A stretch of 32,820 nucleotides of DNA, taken from Flavobacterium sp. (lineage in GTDB: Bacteria > Bacteroidota > Bacteroidia > Flavobacteriales > Flavobacteriaceae). The stretch is taken from the NCBI RefSeq assembly GCF_013822155.1, contig NZ_PNJW01000035.1, positions 1 to 32,820 on the forward strand, given 5' to 3'. The translations under genes and the position numbers were made by a program. This document shows positions 26,557 through 32,820 of this stretch, piece after piece. The notes beneath the pieces are model-generated. The model was given only the letters and a program-made list of their open reading frames with translations, searched no databases and was not told where the DNA came from. Numbering within the stretch: position 1 is the stretch's first letter; every line of letters starts with the position of its first letter.

Positions 26557-27044
26557 ATAAATTTTAATTAAAAACAGGAATCAACCACTCTTTCCAGCCT
26601 GATTTCAGCAATAATTCTCAAATTAACAATACCCCAAGCCCTTTCCCATTAAAAATTAAATTAATTCAACAAATTACTTCGAATTATTTTGTGCCTAAGC
26701 ACCATTTTATTTGCATATCCATAATGTTAATATAGTAAAGATGGCTATACAAATTAAAAAGGTAGCAAAACAATAAGTTTGGCAACACATCCGTAAACAA
26801 ATTTTTATCCCTGTGCTGTTCATCAAGACGAAGAAATGTTGGAAACATTATCAAAAGAATCAGCATGAGTAACTCGTTAGCCTAAACGGATTGTTCTGGG
26901 GCAAATCGTATATCAAAGGAAACAGAGTGGTTTTTAAGCCAACAAAGCGTCTAAAAGCGTATTTTAAACGAGTGGATTATACGCGAATTAGATAAAAAAA
27001 AAGCTGCCTTTTTCAAGACAGCTTTTAATAAGAGTTTGTTTTAT
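26557..27044. other. Gene-free stretch with one possible coding remnant
   Basis: About 490 bases without a convincing gene. On the plus strand 26873-26995 is open and reads the protein-like LNGLFWGKSYIKGNRVVFKP followed by TKRLKAYFKRVDYTRIR and a stop, with a TAA just before it and no start codon. This looks like the basic C-terminal end of a decayed gene, but I do not recognise it. The remaining part (26557-26870) is AT-rich and shows no other feature I can support apart from the terminator at 26999-27026. Confidence 0.35.
26999..27026 (-). terminator. Terminator of lpdA
   Basis: An 8-bp stem (26999-27006 with 27019-27026), 12-base loop, followed on the minus strand by a run of T (26994-27002 on the plus strand is A). 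It starts 18 bases after the lpdA stop. Confidence 0.7.
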
Positions 27045-28433
27045 TTATAAGTGAATCACTTCTCCATAAGCGTCTGCCACAGCTTCCATTACTGCCTCAC
27101 TCATTGTTGGGTGCGGGTGGATGGCTTTCAAAATTTCATGCCCTGTAGTTTCTAATTTTCGGGCAACCACTGCCTCAGCAATCATGTCGGTTACACCGGC
27201 ACCAATCATGTGGCATCCTAACCATTCGCCGTATTTGGCATCAAAGATTACCTTGACAAAACCATCAGGAGTTCCTGATGCTTTCGCTTTTCCTGATGCT
27301 GAAAAGGGAAATTTACCGATTTTCAATTCAAATCCTTTATCTTTTGCTTGCTTTTCAGTTAAACCAACAGATGCAATTTCGGGTGTTGCATACGTACAGC
27401 CCGGTACATTGCCATAATCCAAAGGTTCCACATGAAGTCCTTTAATTTTCTCTACACACAATATCCCTTCTGCAGATGCAACGTGAGCCAACGCTTGTCC
27501 GGGAGTAACATCACCAATTGCATAATACCCGGGAATATTAGTTTGATAAAAATCATTAACTAGTATTTTATCTCTATCCACCGCAATACCTACGGCCTCT
27601 AAACCAATGTTTTCAATATTTGTTTTTATTCCTACCGCCGATAATAAAATATCAGCTTCAATAACCTCTTCTCCTTTGGCTGTTTTAACAAAAGCCTTCA
27701 CACCATTTCCGCTCGTATCAATTCGTTCTACTGAAGAATTAGTCATCACCGTAATACCGGCTTTTTTTAACGAACGTTCAAATTGTTTTGAAATATCTTC
27801 ATCTTCCACAGGAACTACATTGGGAAGAAACTCAATGATTGTTACTTCCGTTCCCATCGAATTATAAAAGCTTGCAAATTCAACTCCAATCGCTCCTGAA
27901 CCTACCACAATCATCTTTTTAGGTTGTTGCGGCAAGGTCATCGCTTGACGGTAACCAATTACTTTTTTACCATCTTGTGGCAAATTTGGCAACTCCCGTG
28001 AACGGGCACCCGTGGCAATAATGATATAATCAGCACTGTATTCTGTTACTTTTCCATCGGCGGCTTTAACGTCCATTTTCTTGCCTGGTTTCAAAGTACC
28101 ATAGCCTTCAATCACATCAATTTTGTTCTTTTTCATTAAAAACTGAACCCCTTTGCTCATGCCGTCAGCCACACCGCGACTACGGGCAATTACAGCCCCA
28201 AAATCTTTATCAAAAGACGAAACCGACAAGCCATAATCAGAAGCATGTTTAAGGTATTCAAAAACTTGTGCCGACTTTAAGAGGGCTTTCGTAGGAATAC
28301 AACCCCAGTTCAAACAAACTCCACCAAGATTCTCTTTCTCTACCACGGCTACTTTAAAGCCTAATTGCGAAGCTCGTATGGCTGTTACATAACCTCCGGG
28401 ACCGCTACCTAAAACAATAATGTCGTATTTCAT
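27045..28433 (-). CDS. lpdA: Dihydrolipoyl dehydrogenase (E3)
   Basis: 462-residue FAD flavoprotein that reoxidises lipoamide of 2-oxo acid dehydrogenase complexes or the glycine cleavage system. The FAD loop VLGSGPGGYVTAIRA is at 7-21, and the redox-active disulfide Cys40/Cys45 is in GGVCLNWGCIPTK. The NAD loop VVGSGAIGVEFASFY, the second FAD motif YAIGDVTPGQALAHVA and the active-site HPHPTMSEAVMEA at the C-terminus are all present. Full family length. No E1 or E2 gene is adjacent, so it may serve several complexes. It lies 124 bases downstream of the ABC exporter with its own promoter-like element and terminator. Confidence 0.95.
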   Translation of the reverse strand: MKYDIIVLGSGPGGYVTAIRASQLGFKVAVVEKENLGGVCLNWGCIPTKALLKSAQVFEYLKHASDYGLSVSSFDKDFGAVIARSRGVADGMSKGVQFLMKKNKIDVIEGYGTLKPGKKMDVKAADGKVTEYSADYIIIATGARSRELPNLPQDGKKVIGYRQAMTLPQQPKKMIVVGSGAIGVEFASFYNSMGTEVTIIEFLPNVVPVEDEDISKQFERSLKKAGITVMTNSSVERIDTSGNGVKAFVKTAKGEEVIEADILLSAVGIKTNIENIGLEAVGIAVDRDKILVNDFYQTNIPGYYAIGDVTPGQALAHVASAEGILCVEKIKGLHVEPLDYGNVPGCTYATPEIASVGLTEKQAKDKGFELKIGKFPFSASGKAKASGTPDGFVKVIFDAKYGEWLGCHMIGAGVTDMIAEAVVARKLETTGHEILKAIHPHPTMSEAVMEAVADAYGEVIHL

Positions 28434-28463
28434 CGTATTTTGAATTTTCGTAATTATAGAATG

Positions 28464-28471
28464 CGAAATTA
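28464..28471 (-). promoter_or_regulatory. Possible -7 element of lpdA
   Basis: Minus strand reads TAATTTCG, one mismatch from TAnnTTTG, 30 bases before the ATG. The variant TAnnTTCG also occurs before the phosphoesterase gene. Confidence 0.35.
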
Positions 28472-28557
28472 AGGATTTAATCTCTTTTTAGAAAGTTTCG
28501 AAGGGGATTTTTGGTTAAAGGTTGAACTTACAACTTGCAACCTATTACCAACAACAT

Positions 28558-30306
28558 CTAAACCTCTACTACAAATTGTGAATCATACAAGTTTTTATAA
28601 AACCCATCTGCTTTTTGAAGTAGTTCTGCGTGTTTTCCTTGTTCAACTATGCGACCTTTGTCCATCACAATGATTTTATCTGCATTTATCACAGTGGCTA
28701 AACGGTGAGCAATAACAATCGAAGTTCTTCCTTTGGTTATTTTCAATGTTGCCGCTTGAATTAATTCCTCAGAATAGGTATCGATAGACGATGTAGCTTC
28801 ATCTAAAATCAGTATACTCGGATTGCTCACATAAGCCCGTAAAAAAGCAATCAACTGCCGCTGTCCTGATGATAACATCACTCCCCGTTCCTTTACATTA
28901 TAATCATAACCGTTCGGTAAACTCATAATGAAGTCATGAACGCCTATTTTTTGTGCAGCTTCAATCACCAATTTCCTCGTAATCATCGGATTATCCAAAG
29001 TAATATTATTCAATATCGTATCAGCAAACAAAAAAACATCTTGCAGCACCACGGCAATCTGTTTTCGCAGACTTTCCAGTTCAAACGATTTGATATCTTG
29101 CCCGTCTATACTGATTGTACCTTGCTTAATTTCATAAAATCGATTCAATAAATTAATTATCGTCGATTTTCCTGCTCCGGTTGAACCAACTATGGCAATG
29201 GTCTCGCCGGGATTAACTTCTAAATTGATACCTTTAATTACATCTTCTCCTTCAATATAGCCAAAATGAACATCTTTAAACGATAATTCTCCTTTGAAAT
29301 GAGGAGCAATAACGGTTCCGTTATGTTGTACTTGGTCTTCAATGTCAAGAATGGCAAACACCCGATTGGCCGCAATCATTCCCATCTGTAACTCATTAAA
29401 CTTATCCGCAATTTGTCGCAAGGGATTAAAAAGCATTGTAATCAACATCGTATAAGCAAATAAATCACCAAAAGTTGTTACAGAGTCACCGCCAATAATG
29501 CCAATTCCGCCATACCATACAATAAAACCTAACGTAAACGACGAAATGATATCCGCAATAGGGAAGAAGATGGAGTTATACCAAACCGTTTTGATCCAAG
29601 CTTTGTTGTGTTTGTCGTTTATCACTTTAAACTTCTCAAATTCGATATCTTCACGAGTAAAAAGTTGAACAATCTTCATTCCTGTCACGCGTTCCTGCAC
29701 AAAAGTATTGAGGTTGGCCACCTGAGTTCTAACTTCTTCAAAAGCAACCTTCATCTTCAATTGAAAAATACGGGTTGCATAAAGTAAAATAGGCATGGCT
29801 AAAATCACAATCCAGGTTAGCTTCCAGTTCATGAAGAACATGAAAATCAAAACAACAACCATCTTCATCAAATCACTGATAATCATAAACAATCCTTGAC
29901 TGAAGATACGGGCAATCGCCTCAATATCCGAAACAGACCGAGTAACCAGTTGGCCCACGGGGGAATTGTCATAATATTTCATTTTAAAACGAAGCATGTG
30001 GTCAAAAAGCTTAATCCGAATGTCTTTCACGATATCCTGACCCAGCCAGTTCGCCCAATAAACAAAGTAAAATTGCGATAAAACCTCCATCAACAGGATG
30101 ATTCCCATCAACACTATGTAAAATAACAAGCCTTGCCCATCGTTTGTTTTAATGTAATTATCCACAGTTTCCTTCAACAAATAGGGGCGAAGAGCCGCGA
30201 AGATTGAAAGTGATATAGCCCAAATAACTACACCATTAAACCGCCATTGATAGGGTTTGGTATAGAACAAAATCCGTTTGAATAATTTAGTATCGAAGGC
30301 TTTCAT
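28558..30306 (-). CDS. ABC transporter, fused permease and ATPase (type IV exporter)
   Basis: 582-residue half-transporter of the MsbA/BmrA-like multidrug and lipid exporter class, expected to dimerise in the inner membrane. Six membrane helices span about 20-305. The nucleotide-binding domain (about 335-575) shows Walker A GSTGAGKST, Q-loop region VLQDVFLF, the signature LSSGQRQ (Ser replaces the usual first Gly, which is common), Walker B ILILDEATSSID and H-loop IAHRL. The start codon overlaps the truA stop by four bases (ATGA), so it is translationally coupled to truA. The substrate cannot be read from the sequence. Confidence 0.93.
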   Translation of the reverse strand: MKAFDTKLFKRILFYTKPYQWRFNGVVIWAISLSIFAALRPYLLKETVDNYIKTNDGQGLLFYIVLMGIILLMEVLSQFYFVYWANWLGQDIVKDIRIKLFDHMLRFKMKYYDNSPVGQLVTRSVSDIEAIARIFSQGLFMIISDLMKMVVVLIFMFFMNWKLTWIVILAMPILLYATRIFQLKMKVAFEEVRTQVANLNTFVQERVTGMKIVQLFTREDIEFEKFKVINDKHNKAWIKTVWYNSIFFPIADIISSFTLGFIVWYGGIGIIGGDSVTTFGDLFAYTMLITMLFNPLRQIADKFNELQMGMIAANRVFAILDIEDQVQHNGTVIAPHFKGELSFKDVHFGYIEGEDVIKGINLEVNPGETIAIVGSTGAGKSTIINLLNRFYEIKQGTISIDGQDIKSFELESLRKQIAVVLQDVFLFADTILNNITLDNPMITRKLVIEAAQKIGVHDFIMSLPNGYDYNVKERGVMLSSGQRQLIAFLRAYVSNPSILILDEATSSIDTYSEELIQAATLKITKGRTSIVIAHRLATVINADKIIVMDKGRIVEQGKHAELLQKADGFYKNLYDSQFVVEV

Positions 30307-31043
30307 TCGTGTAAATAGGGGTAAACAATGTGGGTTAAATATAATCCATGTGCCGGCACCGAAAATCCGGCTTCATTTCGGTTTTTGCTTTCAATTATTT
30401 TTCTCAAATGAGCTACGGCTATCTTCTCTTGTCCAATATTTATCATGGTGCCAACGATGGCTCGAACCATATTCCGTAAAAAACGGTCAGCCGTGATGGT
30501 GAACACTACTTGATTTCCGTTTTGTTGCCAAAAAGCCTGTGTTATTTTACAATTAAATGTAAACACATCGGTATTCGCTTTAGAAAAACATTCAAAATCT
30601 GTATATTCCATTAAAATAAGGGCTGCCTCATTCATTTTAGCAAGATCCAAAGGATAATGATGGTACCAACTTTGTTCAAACGAAAAAGCATCCTTAAATG
30701 TATTGATGTGATACTGATAGGTTCTGCTGGTGGCATCAAAACGGGCATGAGCTTCATCAGCAACAGGAAGAATAGCATAGATAACGATATCCTTTGGCAA
30801 ATAAGAATTCAGTTTTGTAATCCAAAAAGCAGCATCAAGAGGCTCAGGATAGTCAAAATGAGCATACATTTCTTTCGCATGAACACCCGTATCGGTTCTT
30901 CCGGCACCAACAATTTCAATTTTGCTTTTTAACAATAATGAAAGTGCTTTTTCTAATGTTTCCTGAACAGAAGAAGCATTAGGTTGCGATTGCCAACCGT
31001 GGTAATTTGTGCCGTTGTATGCTAATTTGATAAAATACCTCAT
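30303..31043 (-). CDS. truA: tRNA pseudouridine(38-40) synthase TruA
   Basis: 246-residue enzyme that makes pseudouridine in the anticodon stem-loop of many tRNAs. The N-terminus IKLAYNGTNYHGWQSQPN, the catalytic Asp51 in GAGRTDTGVHA, the middle motif SRTYQYHI and the closing FLRNMVRAIVGTMINIG are all characteristic. Full length. First gene of a two-gene unit: its last four bases overlap the ABC exporter start. It has a well-formed promoter 12 bases upstream. Confidence 0.95.
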   Translation of the reverse strand: MRYFIKLAYNGTNYHGWQSQPNASSVQETLEKALSLLLKSKIEIVGAGRTDTGVHAKEMYAHFDYPEPLDAAFWITKLNSYLPKDIVIYAILPVADEAHARFDATSRTYQYHINTFKDAFSFEQSWYHHYPLDLAKMNEAALILMEYTDFECFSKANTDVFTFNCKITQAFWQQNGNQVVFTITADRFLRNMVRAIVGTMINIGQEKIAVAHLRKIIESKNRNEAGFSVPAHGLYLTHIVYPYLHE

Positions 31044-31054
31044 AATTCCGGTAG

Positions 31055-31083
31055 CAAAGATAATTGAATTGAATTTGTGACAA
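31055..31083 (-). promoter_or_regulatory. Promoter of truA and the ABC exporter
   Basis: Minus strand: TTG (31081-31083), 18-base spacer, TATCTTTG (31055-31062). This is the only promoter in the window with both a -33 TTG and a perfect -7 element at a normal spacing. The predicted leader is about 8 bases. Confidence 0.7.
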
Positions 31084-31181
31084 ATTTACAAACGGTATAA
31101 TTTTAAGTTAAACTTGCGGTGACAAGTAAAAATGGAGTTAAGATTTTAGAACCAAAAGGGAATGGATTACTTTTCACTTTG

Positions 31182-31189
31182 TATCTTCG
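31182..31189 (+). promoter_or_regulatory. Possible -7 element of the phosphoesterase gene
   Basis: Reads TATCTTCG, one mismatch from TAnnTTTG, 24 bases before the proposed TTG start. The divergent truA promoter lies about 100 bases away. Confidence 0.35.
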
Positions 31190-31213
31190 TTCCATTATTG
31201 CAAAAATACAAAA

Positions 31214-31711
31214 TTGAAAAAGATTCTGCTTTTATCAGACACCCACAGTTTCCTCGATGAAAAGATACTAAAGTATGTTCGTTTAGCCGATGAGGTTTGG
31301 CATGCCGGCGACATTGGTAATTTAACCGTTACAGATGAAATCAAAAAGCTAAAACCACTACGGGCAGTTTTTGGCAACATTGATGATGATAAAGCCCGAA
31401 TGGAATTTCCGTTGAACAACCGGTTTTGGAGTGAAGAGGTAGACGTATTAATCACTCACATTGGAGGTTATCCCGGTAAATACAATCAGGCAATCCGAAG
31501 TGAACTTCAAAGCAATCCTCCAAAATTATTCATCTGTGGTCATTCGCATATTTTAAAAGTTCAATTTGATAAATCGTTGAATTTATTACACATGAATCCG
31601 GGTGCTGCGGGTATAAGTGGGTTTCATCAAGTAAGAACGATGTTGCGTTTTGTCATCGACGGAGCTCAAATCAAAGACTTGGAAATTATCGAAATGGAAA
31701 AGAAAATCTAA
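31214..31711 (+). CDS. YfcE/MJ0936-type metallophosphoesterase
   Basis: 165-residue phosphodiesterase of the calcineurin-like superfamily. All metal-binding motifs are in order: LLSDTHSF (D-x-H), HAGDIGN (GD), FGNIDDD (GN), ITHIGGYPG (H) and CGHSHILKV (GHSH). The proposed start is TTG at 31214, since no in-frame ATG occurs upstream before the promoter-like element and the first motif begins at about residue 7. The stop codon overlaps the stop of the convergent histidine kinase gene. Substrate unknown; relatives hydrolyse phosphodiesters in vitro. Confidence 0.88.
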   Translation: MKKILLLSDTHSFLDEKILKYVRLADEVWHAGDIGNLTVTDEIKKLKPLRAVFGNIDDDKARMEFPLNNRFWSEEVDVLITHIGGYPGKYNQAIRSELQSNPPKLFICGHSHILKVQFDKSLNLLHMNPGAAGISGFHQVRTMLRFVIDGAQIKDLEIIEMEKKI

Positions 31712-32820
31712 CGTTGTGGGATTTGTAGTTTGATATAAATCAATGTTCCGGTATCAATTTTAGAACTGATTGTAATTCTGCCTTTTAAACTTTTTACACG
31801 AGCTTTAATTTGGGTAAGGCCAAAACCATCAGCTTGTGTTTTAGTACTGTCAAATCCATTTCCGTTGTCCTCAATATTAATAATAAGTTGGTTGTTCCGT
31901 TCTTCTAAAGTAATATTTCCTATGGTCGCTTTGCTGTGTTTTAAGATGTTGTTAATCAGCTCAGTGATGATAAAATAAACTTTAATTTCAAACTCTTCGT
32001 TATAGCGTTTTTCATTAGAGCCATAATAGTTAAAGGTAAAATAGATAATAGAATTGGAATTCTTTTCACACAAATCCTGAATAGCATGGTATAATCCGAG
32101 CTTGGCTAATACCGGCGGCACTAATTCATGGGATAAATCGCGAACTTTGTCATGAGCTTCTTTGAGTAACGACCTAGCCTTTAGAATTTCTTCCGGTTGG
32201 TGATTATCCTGGCCAACTAAAAATGCCGATAAGTGCAAACTCGCCGAAGAAAGTAACGCACTAATGTTGTCGTGAAGCACTTCGGCTAATTTTTTGCGTT
32301 CCAGTTCTTGTCCATCGATGGATGCATTGATAATATTTTCTTGAATTTCGCTGTCGAGTTCTTTAATTTTATTCCGTTGCTTGAGTTGTAAATTTTGGTA
32401 GAAAAAGTAAAATAGCACCAAACTAAATCCAAACAGAGCCACGAAAATGAAAATTATTTTTTTGTTTCTATTTTCGTTTTCAACTAAGTGTCTAGATTTT
32501 TCTTTGAATTCATTTTCAACTTTGTCAATCTCATATTTTGTTTCAATTTCCCGAACTTTATCGTTTATTTTTTCATTGTATAATTTTTCTTTGTATTCTT
32601 GGTGCAAAGTATTGTAATAATTGGCTCTTTTATAATCTTTTTGCTGTTCATAGGCATACACTAAATTTAGATATATATCCACAAAATCAAGAGTGCTGAA
32701 TTCTTTTTTGTAATCAAGTAATAATTTATCATAGATTGCTAAGGCTTTTTTAAAGTCTTTTTCGGTTTCCATGTAATAATAACCTAAATTGCTCAATGAA
32801 GAAATAATAGCTTTATTCAA
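31708..32820 (-). CDS. TPR sensor histidine kinase (HisKA_3/NarX-type), partial
   Basis: C-terminal 370 codons of a sensor kinase; the N-terminus lies beyond the right edge. TPR-like helices come first (about 5-80 of the visible part), then a helix, a membrane segment IIFIFVALFGFSLVLFYFFY, and a coiled coil. The HisKA_3 phosphoacceptor region is KKLAEVLHDNISALLSSASL, with the His in LHDN. The ATPase domain shows ITELINNILKHSKA (N-box) and IEDNGNGFD (G1). Such kinases normally phosphorylate a LuxR/NarL-type response regulator, which is not in the window. The stop (TAG, 31708-31710) overlaps the TAA of the convergent phosphoesterase gene. Confidence 0.88.
   Translation of the reverse strand: MNKAIISSLSNLGYYYMETEKDFKKALAIYDKLLLDYKKEFSTLDFVDIYLNLVYAYEQQKDYKRANYYNTLHQEYKEKLYNEKINDKVREIETKYEIDKVENEFKEKSRHLVENENRNKKIIFIFVALFGFSLVLFYFFYQNLQLKQRNKIKELDSEIQENIINASIDGQELERKKLAEVLHDNISALLSSASLHLSAFLVGQDNHQPEEILKARSLLKEAHDKVRDLSHELVPPVLAKLGLYHAIQDLCEKNSNSIIYFTFNYYGSNEKRYNEEFEIKVYFIITELINNILKHSKATIGNITLEERNNQLIINIEDNGNGFDSTKTQADGFGLTQIKARVKSLKGRITISSKIDTGTLIYIKLQIPQR

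Noticed and set aside
26565..26618. Minus-strand stretch reading ELLLKSGWKEWLIPVFN before a stop
   Set aside because: Only 17 codons with a stop directly upstream; protein-like look is not enough at this length.
26684..26866. 60-codon minus-strand open frame in the gene-free region
   Set aside because: No promoter element, no recognisable family, irregular hydrophobic composition typical of a chance AT-rich frame.
28519..28543. Hairpin after the ABC exporter as its terminator
   Set aside because: Six base pairs, 13-base loop and only a short T-run on the minus strand; too weak to call.

Overview
The window looks like chromosomal DNA of a Flavobacterium-like member of the Flavobacteriaceae (Bacteroidota). 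The DNA is AT-rich and genes lack Shine-Dalgarno sequences. Many promoters carry the Bacteroidota -7 element TAnnTTTG. Three proteins end in type IX secretion (T9SS) type A sorting domains, and one surface-type lipoprotein carries a Cys-Ser-Asp-Asp-Asp start. No tRNA, rRNA, CRISPR array, intact insertion sequence or phage gene was seen.

Layout. 1-2643 (minus): a likely operon prmA, clpS, an alkylglycerol-monooxygenase-like membrane hydroxylase and a YhhN/lysoplasmalogenase gene cut by the left edge. 2737-3954: a phosphate-selective-porin-like outer-membrane protein with its own terminator. 4050-8965 (plus): guaA, a triple-LysM protein, a LysM x4 plus periplasmic-binding-fold protein, an OsmC-family protein and a DUF3820 protein, closely spaced. 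9115-12660 (plus): pyrG and yidC. 12661-13123: a gene-free stretch holding two copies of the yidC terminator and a decayed 151-bp copy of the yidC 3' end, perhaps the scar of a lost integrative element.

13124-15660 (minus): a two-domain fasciclin lipoprotein and a secreted esterase with a T9SS tail. 15779-20349 (plus): a MORN/YwqK-type repeat protein, mnmA, a subtilisin-like T9SS protease and a nitronate-monooxygenase-like flavoprotein. 20474-23156 (plus): a TPR-membrane-AraC hybrid regulator followed at once by a similar TPR-membrane protein without the DNA-binding domain. 23311-25617: a large secreted protein combining sialidase/Ycf48-type (BNR) repeats, HAF repeats and a T9SS tail.

25715-26530 (minus): a MmcQ/YjbR-family protein and an unrecognised small protein. 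26557-27044: gene-free, with one protein-like remnant. 27045-31043 (minus): lpdA, then an ABC exporter overlapped by truA. 31214-31711 (plus): a YfcE-type phosphoesterase. 31708-32820 (minus): the C-terminal part of a TPR sensor histidine kinase cut by the right edge.

Most genes are core housekeeping (nucleotide synthesis, tRNA modification, membrane protein insertion, dehydrogenase E3, protein quality control), mixed with envelope and secreted proteins typical of environmental flavobacteria. The points most worth following are the duplicated yidC tail, the pairing of two ether-lipid-cleaving enzyme families, the apparently leaderless guaA, the LysM/PBP1-fold pair behind guaA, and the HTH-less twin of the TPR-AraC regulator.
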